A stretch of 64,000 nucleotides of DNA from Fasciola hepatica (lineage: Eukaryota; Platyhelminthes; Trematoda; Plagiorchiida; Fasciolidae), in the NCBI GenBank assembly GCA_948099385.1, contig CANUEZ040000151.1:628001-692000 (forward strand), read 5' to 3'. Of the stretch, positions 12,086 to 24,050 are shown piece after piece. The stretch's first letter is position 1, and each line of letters begins with the position of its first letter. The notes beneath the pieces are model-generated. The model did no database searches. It worked only from the letters and a program-made list of their open reading frames with translations, and had not been told where the DNA came from. The position numbers and the translations under genes are program-made.

Positions 12086-13616
12086 TATGTCGGTGATTCC
12101 GAGTTCATGGAATGGCGAATTTTAATTGAGCCTTGATAGTGAGACCACAATATGCCATCTAGGTACTGCACACCGGACTCAGTATGCAGTCGGTGTGTGA
12201 CAGTAAAAACCTAACAGTCAATCTTACAGACGTCACTTTGCCTGGACATAAATCTCCGCTGATAACATGTATGCCTCAGTCTAACACTAGTGATACATTC
12301 GTCTCGAAAACTAAACAATGCTATGAATCTACCCGCAGAAAAAAGACAGCAATCGTCCTCAGGTAATTACGGGTGACGCAGAAGTGACTCAGTGAATGGA
12401 GCGTTCGTTTGAAATTTGGGTCCGAGGAGACATCAAATGTAACTGGAGTTAAAACTCCTGAGCGCGTTCAACACATTAACGGGTAGAGTGAGATTTTTTC
12501 AATTCAATCGTCCAGTCGGGGCTGCAGTCTTGTGTAATTCATGAAATACACATAGTGAAGTGCCTATTGGCGGCAACTGCACTAACGAAGACAGCTATCA
12601 CTGATAACTAGCCGGTCGTGAGCCCAAGCCGTGAGATGCTGATTATATTATCAACGCGGCCCACATCACGAGGTAACCCGTATAACTAGCATGCTGTGAT
12701 ATTTCTAACGGGATATATGCTAATAACGTAGTGACAACACCGTCACATCGACAGAGTCCCCGCGAGAAAGCATTTCAATCAAACCTCACCTTTGCTGAAT
12801 TCTTCTTTTGCGGATACAGAAAAACTTTTGTCTTCAGAGACTTCCATGGGTGTGCAACAATGGTTCAGAGTCAACCATGTATGATAGACAAATGTTCACA
12901 CAGCACATGACGTAAACAATCCTGGGTAGCGACAATTGTAGCGATAAGAAATGAAGCATGTGGAATCCATTAAGGGACGTATCTAGTTAGCACAATAGGT
13001 CAATGTGACGTTTTCAGGACAGATACCAAGAAGCAAGAAAACATAGTGCATCCAATGTAACCGAAAGCGCCGTAAGTTCGCCTTCGGCCTTAAACATTTG
13101 GAACAATAAAACAACCTGGTCACGAGGGTTCGCGGGGATTAACCGGCCTGATGGCCGCAGGTTTCAGGTGGCCGGGGTTCTGCCTACTTCTTGGCTGCTC
13201 AGTATTAGGTCAGGTCAGATCACGTCACGTCACAGGACCTGCGGCTAGAGCCAGTAAACGTCCAGTTTCTTGCACTGCGAGCCCAAGGAGTTCCCGCCGT
13301 GCTGCGACTTCCGGGGATCCAACACAATGTGGTAATCTTAGTAGCCGAGAGGAAGGAAAAGGAAAAGGTTCGCCCTGGGGAGCAGCAAACCTCACACTAA
13401 TATAGGTTCGACTCACTGTTGTTCCCATGTGACATACCCCGGGTCCTCGAATAACCTAGAGGGGTTAATATAGAATGGTGATGAGCAAGGTGATATGAAA
13501 GCTGTGATGGAGATAGGTGCGGTTAGGAAACTCTGGAGTGGTGAGATGCAGTATGAGATACTTAGTCGGAAGGGAGAAAGGATGGATATTAAGAGCAAAA
13601 AAGCTTCCAAGGATGG
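12086..13616. other. No recognisable gene; may include LINE 3' UTR at its right end
   Basis: Open frames are short. 13,130-13,430 is more G/C-rich and contains a stuttering gtcaggtcagatcacgtcac run near 13,208. The last few hundred bases may be the 3' UTR of the minus-strand LINE that ends at 13,617, but I could not define an end. Confidence 0.4.
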
Positions 13617-14532
13617 TTAGTAACAATCTGGGAATACCTCTGCCCAGCACACATCCAGTATGTGTTTAAAGGCAACGACCGAGTCTGCTGTCACTACTTG
13701 TGGAGGCAACTTGTTCCACTTGTCTATGACACGGCGGGAAAAGAAACTCACCCTTATGCTCTTACTTACCCTTGGTTTGTCCAGTTTATGCTCATGTCCC
13801 CTGAGTACAGCATTGTGACACCGAGTCGTTAATGTTCTGTCGGTCGTAGTGATTCTCATATGTAACTTATAGCACTCTCTCAGGTCCCCACTTTGCCCAC
13901 GACAACCAAGTGAGAATAGGTTTAGGACTTTCAGTCTTTCCTGGTACGACTTCCCTTGCATCATATTTACCATCCGAGCAAACCTCCTTTGAACGTCCTC
14001 TAACACCTTTTTGTCCTTCACTAGACCCAGTGCCCATGCCTGAACAAAAGTCTCCAGGTGATGTCTTACGGTCACCTAGTATATGGGTAATGTTACTCCG
14101 GCCTCTCCAGACACCAAAGTAAGTCCTGAGTTGAAAAGCGCCCTGTTTGCCCTGGCCGCTGCTGACGCGCAGTGCTCGGCGGATGTAAAGCTCTCGTGTT
14201 CAAGCACTCCTAGGTATCTTAACGCAGCATTGGACTCCATCCTAACTGGGACGGGCAGCCCTGGTGCTGCTACCCCTACTCGCCAACAAGTTTTTGCATT
14301 TGGCTGCAATCACTGGTAGCTCCCATGCTCCAGCCCACGCACTAACCCTGTTTAAGTCGGTTTGCAGTTGCCTTGAGGTTGGTTCACCCACTATTTTGAT
14401 ATCGTCTGCGAACAGGAACCCCGGGAATTCTGGTATGGTTACCAGATCATCCACGCAAGCCAGGAGCAACATTGGGCCCAGCACGGAACCTCGCTGCATA
14501 CCACTGCATGCCCGGTCGTGGAAAATCCCTGT
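13617..14532 (-). pseudogene. CR1-like LINE reverse transcriptase, 3' part
   Basis: Minus-strand frames encode RGSVLGPMLL and FADDIKIVGE (14499-14242), the RT motif B'/C region with its two catalytic Asp residues. After a frame change, 14075-13617 encodes QRRFARMV, LKVLNLFSL and VIDKWNKLPPQVV, the C-terminal block typical of CR1/Jockey-like LINEs. Everything upstream of RT motif B' is missing. The truncation point coincides with the start of a BEL/Pao LTR, so the LTR insertion or a later rearrangement removed the rest. Confidence 0.82.
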
Positions 14533-14821
14533 TTAACCCTAGCGATTCAGTGTTTTTCCTAACATCACTCATTTGCCTACACTATTGACTTATCTTTATG
14601 AACTGGTTGTTTTTATGGACCAATTGTTGTTTGTTCGTGCCCAGAGCGCTACTTTGGCACATCCTTGTTCAGGACCTGCGTGACTCACGTGCTGTTTGCC
14701 CACACGCTGCTATTCGGTTTCTCGTTGTTGAGTAATTGTGATCGTATTATTGAGGTTTGTATCTTTTTGGTGTCATTGTTCGTTCAATAATCTAGTATCG
14801 TAGAATATCGCGGATAATCGT
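14533..14821 (+). repeat. Isolated BEL/Pao LTR
   Basis: This 289-bp block matches the reverse complement of 35,890-36,183 along its whole length at roughly 80% by eye, including shared runs around 'tttttatggaccaa', 'cagagcgctactttg' and 'ggtgtcattgttc'. The second copy sits immediately upstream of a BEL/Pao gag, so the block is that family's LTR. Here it has no internal region on either side: the left neighbour is a truncated LINE and the right neighbour is the inverted-repeat arm. It is in plus orientation, opposite to the element at 21.9-36.2 kb. Confidence 0.75.
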
Positions 14822-15483
14822 CACAGAAAGGCCACAGGAAACTCAACAAAATCATATATTTGTCGTTTTACAGGCTTGACATGGCCTATTGCAAAGGTTT
14901 CCACCCATCTCTTTTGCATTATTTAACTCCCCGGGAACACGGTATTCCACTTGCTGATTACTCCTTCTTGGACCCCTATCTTTCTTCCACCAGCTGAGAA
15001 TTACCGACGTTAGATGTTACTTACTGCTTCTCAGGAAAATTATCTCACCTTTTCACGGGGTGCTTCCTCTTCATATCCACAGACCAACGAAAATTAATAT
15101 TCATCCGCGCATCTCCATGAGATTCTTATCGGTTGCCTTGTTTCATCAGCACTAACCTTTTTGAATGAATTTGGATATGCATCACTGGCCATTTTCTTGC
15201 ATCACCCGTGCAAACATTGTACTTTCTGCCACCCAAGACAATGTTCATCTTAGATCCGGCCGATTCTTTACTATTGCACTGGCTGGATCGAAGTTAAACC
15301 ATACCTACCGTGTGTTCCGTTGTTCCTTGACCTCGCTTAAACCCTCCTTAGCCTCATTCCTCTGTTGTTCTCAAGTACGACTCCCTTTTCAAAATTTGTG
15401 AATTTTTCATCTACTTTAGTGATACTGTAAAATTTGAACATACTCTCATGCGTGCCTCTCGAACACGGCCGAGAAATATACCA

Positions 15484-15519
15484 CTATTATTATCATTATT
15501 ATTATTATTATTATTATTA
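15484..15519 (+). repeat. (ATT)n microsatellite in left arm
   Basis: An interrupted run of ATT repeats. The matching run in the right arm (about 46,557-46,594) is one repeat unit longer, which accounts for the 3-bp difference in arm length. Confidence 0.9.
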
Positions 15520-16329
15520 ATCATCCACATTCGTGCTGACACTGTTTTAAGGTCGACAGTTATTCTACGCTTGATGCATGTACCTTTATTCTTCATGGTT
15601 GTGTTTTCTAACTGAAGTTACTTTGCGGCAGTTGGTGCGGTGGCGAGTCGCAGTGACTCAACGCAGTTTTGTTTTAGCACGGTTCGGCTTCACTTTGTCG
15701 CTTAGGTCGACTGATAGTAAACGTTCACCTCATTCACGCTGATTTTTGGCTGCCAAGTTCGGGAAATTGTTCTTTGGATCTTATTTAGCGTGGGGAGCTC
15801 ATTCTGTGTTCAGACTTCAGACCAGGTACTTACTGCCTACCCTTTTTGGCCAACCGCTCCATTTTTGCAGAATTTTGCCATACTTTTGGCTGCCTTTTTG
15901 ACTGGACAGTGACTGAGACTCGTTTTCAAAGGTACAATTGTTTTGTATTTAAATTTGTACTCGCCAATAGCACCGCAGAATTTTCAGAGCAATCGTGTTC
16001 TTGAATCGGGCTCTCCAGTGATTCGGACTACGCGTTGCTTTGAGGCTCCAAGGTACTATCCAGAACGAGTGAAGCTTACTAGTCAGTGAATCGAGCATTG
16101 AATCGTTGGTCAGGCCTCACCCAAACCAGGACTTGAGCGTTTTGGTCATTAAGGTTGGTAGGGTTAAAGACGTCGGGGTTGGGGTGAACGGCGACTCTAA
16201 ATGGCCAGACTAGCGCAAGGCTGCTGCAAAAATGACTCGTGGTGAGCTTGTTTGACTCCGATCAGCACTGCCTTGCCGAGAGCCGAAAATATTAATACCA
16301 ATTTACATGGCTACGGTAAAACCTCAACA

Positions 16330-16765
16330 GAAGGTAGCACGCAGGCTTAGGCACCCTTCTACAGACAGGACGCCTGCTCAAAGAAACTTCAACGTCTCGC
16401 GACGCAAATTGTTGAAGGGCAGAAGGGTAAGACGTATGCCCAAAGACCCTGTGATCTGAATCTTTTCTCGTTGGAAAGAGGAGACTTCGAGGGCATCTCA
16501 CTGAAGCGCTCAAGGTATTGAGAGGTTTTTCTGGTGTAAGGCCGGATGGCCTGTTCCGGGTGACATTAGATTCCCGAGCAAGAGGACCAAAGGAGGAGCT
16601 GATGAAAGTTTCAGCCAAGTTCAAAACCAGATCACATTTTTTAGCGGCAGGGTATTGAAAGGTTGAAATAGCCTGCCTCGTGGAATGATGGGTCTGCAAA
16701 ATGTCCAATTCTTCAAGGAAACCGTAGATCCTAGCTAGAACGGGACTATTCCTGATGGTGAGTTT
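16330..16765 (+). pseudogene. CR1-like LINE RT C-terminus (left arm copy)
   Basis: Plus-strand frames encode KLQRLATQIVEG, CDLNLFSLERG and, after further stops, LFRVTLDSRARG, the C-terminal end of a CR1-like RT. In this arm codon 16,348-16,350 is TAG, whereas the right arm has TGG there, so a nonsense mutation arose in one arm after the duplication. No catalytic motif lies upstream, so this is a 3' fragment, followed at 17,345 by a different LINE piece in the same orientation. Confidence 0.75.
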
Positions 16766-17344
16766 TGGGTGTTCTTGAAGCCTCGGAGCCTTGAAGTGAT
16801 TCGCGGGTCCAAGGCTTCAGCCAAAACACTCCCGGATCTTGTTTTTATCTTGTTTTTGTTGAGATAATAGACTGAGAGAAACTGGACAATATGGGATGGA
16901 TAGCGAGTGCTAGAACGAGAGGCCATTGATAAGGGAATAGGGGAGAATGAATACACTTTCTCTCACGTCGGATTTATACACATATAGATAGGCGAATGAA
17001 AGATGGCAATACGTTCAGTCTGAAGTGTATTTAATTGAAAGTTCTCGTCTCAGTGGAAGCTCGCGGCGCATAATGTCTCGCACTGTTGAAGTGCCACGAA
17101 GTTTTACATTTCTCTCCTAGTTTTAGAAGGAAGCCGACAAAGTGCACCGTGCAGATGAGAGAGCATAACTTGTGTGCATGCCATCGAGGGAATTCTGGAA
17201 GCTTGACTGGCCATGGACCTTACCAGTTCTGCGACCAAATAAGCTGAACCAAGCTAAGTACTACATAAGAACTGCCCCACCCGAATCCAGGTAGGAACCA
17301 TCCCAAAGTTTCTGCGCAGTAGTGGACGCATGCTCACCATCATC

Positions 17345-19020
17345 TCACTCTTTTTATGGGTGACTCCAACCTGCCCGAAGTGTGCTGCGCTGGGCCCACA
17401 TCTACTTCATTGACCTTCCCCGATGCGGTGGTTGGGTTGGGCTGGAATGAGCATGTAAGCCAGCCACTTGATAGCGAGGAACCAACACGCCCTCAGCTCC
17501 GGACTGGTTTCCCTCCGATGAATAACGTAGTGGACCACCCAGAAGTGTCTGCGCCCACTGGACCAACGGACCACGGGGTTATCACCTTCCGGCTAGATCA
17601 CGCTGCGATGCTGTGTTGAATGGAGGAGGCCACCCGCTGAGACTTCATTAGGGTCAACGTTTCTGCAGTGAGAAATTTTCTAGCTACTGCCCCGTGCCCC
17701 CGCAATTTGCCGTGCATAGATAGACGCTGAAGCGGTGTTAAAGGGTTCCTAGCAAGGGCACTGTGCCGGTTCGTGCCTCGGTCATCGAAGGGTACACATA
17801 AACCCCGACTGAGACAGCAGAGCCGGACGGTGAATAACCTAGGGCATAAAAGGGTTGCTTGGAGCCGCTACTGCTATCACAGCACACTCAGGATCACCCT
17901 CGGCACATCCTCATAATAAATCTCTGTAACACGCAGTAAACACAAGAAGCCACGGACTACCTAAGGCAGTTCCCAGAAGAGGTTCAGACGGATCCGAGGA
18001 ACTTCTGCAGACAACTCGCTGAGGTAACTCAAGTTAAGCCGGGCGCTTCAGGCATACTCAAAGCAGATGGTACAACGAGAGGGGGCAACACGGGCACTGC
18101 CCCTATGTTGTCTATGTACTACTCTTCGATATTCGCTGTCGACCGACCGAGGATATTGCGCCCCAGCGATCCGGCAACCGCGGGGACTCCTCATAAAGGA
18201 GGGCCGAATCAACGAACTTCCTGACTGTACAGGTCCGATGGAGGCCCAGCACAACAGAAAACACTGTGACTGCCACCTAGAATAACGAAAAGAGCTTTCG
18301 ACCTAAGCATCAGGCTCAGAGGCCACCAACCGATACAAGCCATCAATCTGAGCCACAACCAACACAGGTATTCATTATCGTTGAAAACTGGCAAATCGTT
18401 TCTTTTGCTCCAACAATGCGTCGACTAGCTAGCAGATCCGCTGTGTGAGCTGTTCAACTACTAGGTAAAGGCTGGTTGAGCCCCCAAGGAGTGGGAGACC
18501 CACGTAGTCTCTGTAATTTTCAAGTCAGCCAACCGATTTGAGCCCCAAACCTACCACCCGGTAGCAATAATCTTGGTAGTACTGACGGTCATGGAAAGCC
18601 TGAGTGATGATGTGATTTCGTTGAGGATGATTATCTGCACAACTCCCAACAAGGTTTTAGGGGCATAGATAGTGTCGAACAAACCTCATCAAGGATATGA
18701 AGAGATACACCGGGGCCGTCGACAAAGGGCTTCAGATAGATATCGTCTTGCTGGACTTCTCGAAGGCCTTCAAACGGGTTATCAATTCCCTGGTACTATA
18801 AAAACTGGACCACTTGGGGCTCCACGAGTGATTCGTAACTTGGGGGTCGCATTATCTGGGCAGCCGAACATTCAAGGTCCAAGTGAACGGGGTCTTCCCG
18901 GATAAATTTTATTTCCCAAGCGGAGTGCCACAAGGCCCATGCCAGGCTACACCAGGCTGTTTGCTGCCAACCTAAACGATCTTCAACTCCCCAGATCTTT
19001 CGCAGCAAGTCCTTGTCAAA
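17345..19020 (+). pseudogene. CR1-like LINE, endonuclease and partial RT (left arm copy)
   Basis: 17356-17619 encodes an endonuclease segment with MGDSNLPEV (usual GDFN) and PTDHGVITF (usual SDH). After a decayed linker, frames around 18,690-18,960 encode LLDFSKAFKRV (RT motif A) and PSGVPQGP (motif B'). Homology fades at about 19,020, before the YADD box. The right-arm copy (42,240-44,760) continues to the natural 3' end, so this one is truncated at its 3' side. It is multiply frameshifted. Confidence 0.78.
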
Positions 19021-19259
19021 TAGTGAAATAAGTGTCTCTCATTGCATTTTCATTCCGCTATATGTTTATGAAATTTGCACCTACTTTCCGCTGAAATTAT
19101 TGTCCGTATAGATATTTTGCTTTATGTAACGTATTTTTTGTTTTTGTTGCCGCCTAGCCCCCTCTCAGCTCTGGCTTCTCTTTACTCTCTTTTCAGCCCT
19201 GTGAACCCTGCCGACAATCATAGACTTCCTCGAGAGCCGAGAAAAATGAGCCTAAATGG

Positions 19260-20960
19260 CGAACCCATGTAGTACTTCAAGACCTCTAGACCTCAGGGTC
19301 TTTGAAAGCACTCTCAAAACAGCCACTCTAGACCTTGGTAAAGGGCGTGGATTACTTGCTCCTCCACAACACGGTTTCTCGCCTCTCACATCGCCGATAT
19401 GCTGACTGCAATGAACAGTCTGACACAAGCGTCTGATGGTGGACGGATATCTCATGCCTTCTACATCAACTTCGCCAGCCTTTGATAAATAGCCGCATGA
19501 CCTCTTCCTGATAAAAATAAAAAAGTGTGGCATTTCTGGCCAGCCAAATTCGGTTGTCCGAAGCCTTCTTGCGGATCGATTCTTCTTAGTCATATTAAAG
19601 CCATCCCACTCCTGTTCGTCTTCGCTATCCATCGAAATGCCTCAATGAGATTTATTTGGCCAGTTTTCTTTTTTCTCCGTGTTAATGACCTACCTGATGT
19701 CATCTTCGTTAACACAGAAGCGTATGCGGACCGAGTAACAATACGGGGATCAGATTCCGTAGAAATGTAGGTCGTCTTGGCTGAAGCAAGCTATTGGTAT
19801 TCCTAATGAGGCCTGCCAGTCAAGGGCGACAAATGTGCCTCAGTGATATTTGGCAGAACTTCTGACTATCCTTCCTGGAATGATAGTAGCGCTCAAGCCC
19901 GAAGTGCGGACCATCGCAAAATACTAGTATTCTGGCCTTTTTGAAACCTTTCTTCTTCCTTGTCTCAAGGAAAAGCCATCCAATCTGGTTTCCGAATTCT
20001 CCCTAAAATCAAGCTTTTCCTCCCTGATATATCCGAATGAGACTCCCATCTTCTGTATGGAAGGTACCTCCGTCTTGTGCTAGAATGTGGCGGCCAAAAG
20101 GTAAGCTTACGTTTCGTCAGGGGTCGAGATCTTTTGGAGCTCGTTCAGGGAAGGGAAGCTTAGACAGTGCATAGCTTGCAGCTTACCTCCTATCCAGCTC
20201 GCCTGGTCGAACTGATTCTCTATCTTTTAGACGTGAGATGTGCACGAGGAAACTTTTTCCTTATGTACAACCTATTCTCTACATATTTAGTGGACCAATT
20301 TTTTATACTTTCAAGCCCAGAAACTTGGTGTGGTTTCTAGCTGTGTCCACACCAAGTTTCTGGGCTTGAAAGTATAAAAAATTGGTCCACTAAATATGTA
20401 GAGAATAGGTTGTACATAAGGAAAAAGTTTCCTTGTGCAAATCTCACGTCTCCTGTTGCATGGAGTCTGTCATCCTAACCACTCTTCTCTGTCGAAGCTC
20501 GCCAATTTCTGTATCTCCCACCTGCCGTCATTGCTGGCTTCTATCCCCTATGCACTTGGTATTACCCTCTGCTCAGAATGCCTATTGATAGCATTCTTAT
20601 ACCTGTCGTTTTTGTAAATCCCTCCTCCATTTCCCTCCTCACGACCAATGCCATTATGCACCAATTACACTTACACCCATGACCAAACCGCAAACTAGAA
20701 CTTGCCGCTCCAAACTTCGCTTCTTCACAGTCGCATTTATTATCTAATCATCACCACCATATTTTCCTTTCTTGGCTCCGCGATTTCTCTGTGGTTCTCC
20801 GAAAATTAGCAAGCCTGAAACTCTTCCTCTAAGGGATCAAATCTTTGTGGGATAATCTTCCACAATTAATAATAAGGGCATCGTCGAGAACAACCTTTGG
20901 GGCTCTTTCGAGTTGTCACCTGCGGTTAGGTTTTGACCTACATCCAAACTGACCTATCCA
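19260..20960 (+). pseudogene. Degenerate CR1/Jockey-like LINE reverse transcriptase
   Basis: Shifted plus-strand frames spell out weak but ordered RT blocks. A motif-A-like KIKKCGISGQ stretch lies at about 19,510. VNDLPDVI at about 19,680 and an AYADRV box, with Arg in place of the second Asp, lie at about 19,720. HSLQLTSYP and FLMYNLF lie at about 20,170-20,270. LWDNLPQLIIRASS at about 20,850 is the C-terminal WN.LP block. A 221-bp palindrome interrupts the C-terminal part (20,230-20,450). Numerous stops show an old copy. Confidence 0.65.
20230..20450. repeat. Near-perfect 104-bp palindrome with 13-nt loop
   Basis: Arm 20,230-20,333 is the reverse complement of 20,347-20,450 with only two or three mismatches near the outer ends; the loop is 20,334-20,346. 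The left arm is the in-place continuation of the LINE RT C-terminal coding sequence, so the right arm is an inverted duplicate of LINE sequence. The transcript would fold into a long hairpin in either direction. The arrangement looks like a snap-back duplication; a cloning or assembly artefact is possible. Confidence 0.93.
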
Positions 20961-21949
20961 CCCTATTAGTCACGCTTCTGGGCTGTAATTTTCCTGCTCC
21001 AGCTTCCCATCCCCCGTTGTCCAGATTCTTCCATTCCTGTACGGCAGAGCAAACAAGGTGAATAAAGAATCCGGGAATATTTGGGCCCAGGCCTCATACC
21101 CGTGAATAATTCCAAGACTTCAAGATACCAGCTTCTGTTTACATCCATGAGCAAAGACTGTACCCAGGTGCACTTGTATCAATAATAGTAGTGATAATAA
21201 TGGTTTATTTCGGGGACGCCGGAAGCATGCCGGGTGCATGTTCATGTTTATACAGGTGATGGCGTGGACACATATACTGCAAGCAAAATTGGAAATTCGC
21301 AAGAAAAACTAAGGTAAAATGGCTCTGTAGGGGGAATAGGGTGGGACGAAATTGTGCTAAATGCATGCGCGCCATAGAAAATGTAGGGAGTTTAAGTGAA
21401 ATCAGGGGCGGATTTGAGTGGAAGCCCGGTAAGTTTGAAAGTCAAGGTCAGGTGGCGAGTGTAACTGGTCCGGGTGGAGACATATGGAGGCCGACTGGTA
21501 TACATGAAACAGGCTAGAATTCGGTAGAAGAAACTGAAGTAGCGGGGGACGATAGAGAAAAAAGTGAGATGCACTGCAATGGATTAGGTATCACTAAAGT
21601 ATTGGCACTCTGCAGTGGAAGGTTGGCAGACAGGACACAAAACGCATCGTAAAACAGCGAGCGAGCGGTACAAGACTGAGAGGGCTGATCAGATGAAAAA
21701 ACGATTTAGAAGGATTGGATACGGTAGATGTGAGGCACAGATGCGGAACTGGTGGATGATATCATGACGATCGGCGAGATGATATCGAGAGAAGTGGCCG
21801 GCGAGGAACTGCAGAGCGAATGCACATATACATTATTTGCAAGTGTATAGATATAATTATGTATAAGTATGTACACATATAGGAGGAGCAGGAGCAATGA
21901 CAATGGGGTCCCAGAAAGAGACTACCAGTCACTGGGAGGGACAGGTAAT
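20961..21949. other. Unassigned; possible LINE 3' tail on minus strand
   Basis: No reading frame with a recognisable motif. On the minus strand the segment ends near 21,180-21,215 with AAATAAACC followed by ATT-rich sequence. This resembles the end of the insert in the BEL element (AAATATACCATTATTAT at about 24,050-24,068). It may be a 5'-truncated LINE 3' UTR inserted beyond the BEL integrase, but that is a weak inference. Confidence 0.35.
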
Positions 21950-24050
21950 GGTTGTAAAATCATCTTTGAAATATCGCTTTCGATGATTTCCATAACCACT
22001 CTAAAGGACCAGGAGCTGAAATGCGCGCGTTCGTCTGCGATCATCCCCCCATCCCCAACCTTGAATGGTCTTGTTTTGACCAGCCACTTCTGTCAAGTCT
22101 GCAGAGCCGGTAGGCACTCCCGCAGCCAGCGCCTCCAGAAAACCTTGGCAAGACAATTCGCCTGCTTCCACCCGTGGAGGTGGCTCCCACGAAGGTTTAC
22201 CGGCCCTCGGAGACCCTCGTTCGAACTTAACGTCAATAAGTCGTTCGGGGTGAGCTCCAGATGAGCGGGGTGGCCGCTCATTACTGGAACCATAGGGTGG
22301 TTGTTCAGAATTCTCTCTACCTCAGTCATGACGGAGTTCAGCGCATCGTCTTCGGGCTGCTTTCGCTCCATGGTCGACAGAAGTATCCGTCTGGCGGACC
22401 GGCTCATGCGTCTCCGTACGCCGCCGCGGTGGCTGGTCTACGGGGGGCTGAAATGCCATCGTGTGCTGTAGGCCACGGTTCGATCCTGCACTTCGTCCCT
22501 GTTTATGTTCTTGTGCCACCGCTGCAATTCCCGGTGAGCACTTACAAAGTTCGACCCATTATATAAGTACATATCGACCGGTACGCCTCTCCTGTTGATA
22601 AACCTCTGCAAGGCCCGTAGGAACGAATCGGTCGTCATCGAATGTGCGACTTCTAGGTGTACCGCGAGTGACATCATGCACGCCACGTATCGTTTTTCCA
22701 ATCTCTTCCCGCGCTTGATCCACAAGGGCCCGAAATAGTCCAACCCGGTGTCACTGAACGGCCACCAGCCCGCAGTCACCACAGTCATTTTGGTAGTGAG
22801 GCCATGTGTTGTTTTCCCACCGTGGCATTGCGTCTCCTACATTGCACACAATGTCGGATTACGTTTTACAGTCGCTCTTTCTCCCAGCAACCAGAGACGC
22901 TTTCGGATGACGCTCGTCACGTAGCTTTCCCCGGCACGTCCCTCCACGGCGTGGACGTGTTGGATCATTAGCTCTACCACGGGTTGTTGAGCCGGCAGCA
23001 GTATAGGATACTTTGTGTCGAAGCTCAGGTGGGCTTTGGCCAGCCTACCATCCACCCGAAGCAGTCCATCAATGAGTTTGGGGTTTAAACGTTTTAATTC
23101 GCCTCTTGGAGATGATATTTCTTTGTTGATTGGTCCCACTTCTTCCAACCTCTCGAGCTCTCGAAAGAAAGCTTCGCGTTGTATCATTCTGAAAATATCG
23201 TATTCTGCAGCTTGTAGCTCATCGGGAATTATCGGGCCGACCCGTATCCGTCCTGAGGGGCTAGCCCTTTCATGACTAGTAAATTTCTCTTGAACCTGGC
23301 TAACCAGACTAACGCAATAAGTGTTTTCATCCAGGAAGAAAATCTGACCAATTGCGATAAAATGGATGTCGCTTCGACGACGTTGGCCGCTATCACTAGG
23401 CCTTGGATTTCCAGTTCTACTTCCATAGGGGTTTTTAACTCGAACACGGGCCAGTCCTGTTTAGGCATCTGCAGGAAGTTTGGCCCTCTTGTCCACGTGT
23501 CTAGTTGCCTGAAGTTGTTCGCACCTCGGAAGCACAGATCGGCTGGATTACCGCCAGACCTGACATGCTTCCACTGGTTCATGGCTGATTCATCGTGGAT
23601 AATCCTGAGTCGGTCAGCAACGAAAGTACTAAACCGGCTCCGGACGTTGATAATGTAGTAAAATGCTATCGTTGAGTCCGTCCAAAAGCTAGCCGACCAA
23701 ATGTAGGAGTCAAAAACATCTCTCTACCGCTTGCACCGCCCTGACTGCTAACACGGCTGCGCTGAGTTCAAGGCGTGGGATCGGGACCGACTTCAGTGGA
23801 GCAACGCGGGTTTTAGCGAACAGGATCCTCGTAGTATATTGTCTATCTCCTGTTCACTATCGTCCGTACACCACAGCTCCATAACCGACTTCGGATGCAT
23901 CGGAAAAGGCATGTAGTTCTTCCGTTCGTGTTGCATGACCAGGATCCAAGCATCGTGAAATCATTGTCCCCTAATTTCTCCAAGGTGTTCAGAAATTCTC
24001 CCCAGTCCAGCCGGTCCTCTCGGTCCAGTGACTGGTCCCAATCGACTTTA
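21950..24050 (-). pseudogene. BEL/Pao pol 3' part: RNase H and integrase
   Basis: Starting at WDQSLDREDRLDW (about 24,040), shifted frames encode the RNase H-like region (to about 23,600). Next come WKHVRSGGNPADL (about 23,575) and the HHCC-like pre-integrase segment (23,187-22,837). The integrase core includes TGLDYFGPLW with the first Asp (about 22,745). The second catalytic Asp, expected as DNG, reads YNG in MYLYNGSNFV (about 22,600). The C-terminal block LNNHPMVPV and FWRRWLREC (22,407-22,093) ends with WLVKTRPF-type sequence near 22,060. Integrase joins element DNA to host DNA; the Asp to Tyr change and at least four frame breaks abolish it. Confidence 0.88.

Larger units (their letters stand above)
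14822..18965. repeat. Left arm of a 4.1-kb inverted repeat
   Basis: The arm matches the reverse complement of 43,111-47,257. Paired coordinates sum to 62,079 outside the ATT microsatellite and 62,076 inside it, so the only net length change is one trinucleotide. By eye I noticed about nine substitutions in 4.14 kb, among them 15,952, 16,349 and two close to the inner end. The outer end coincides with the edge of the LTR at 14,821. The inner end falls inside LINE reverse transcriptase sequence, beyond which only weak homology remains. It contains pieces of two LINEs and unassigned DNA. Confidence 0.95.

Noticed and set aside
15411..15596. A poly-Asn protein (also at 46,480-46,668)
   Set aside because: The Asn run is just a translated ATT/AAT microsatellite and the flanks show no domain.
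16292..16708. A 138-codon protein on the minus strand, repeated at 45,368-45,784
   Set aside because: The opposite strand of the same bases encodes the CR1-like RT C-terminus; this frame is its shadow.
20230..20450. A microRNA precursor
   Set aside because: The stem is far longer than a miRNA hairpin, nearly perfect, and consists of LINE coding sequence.
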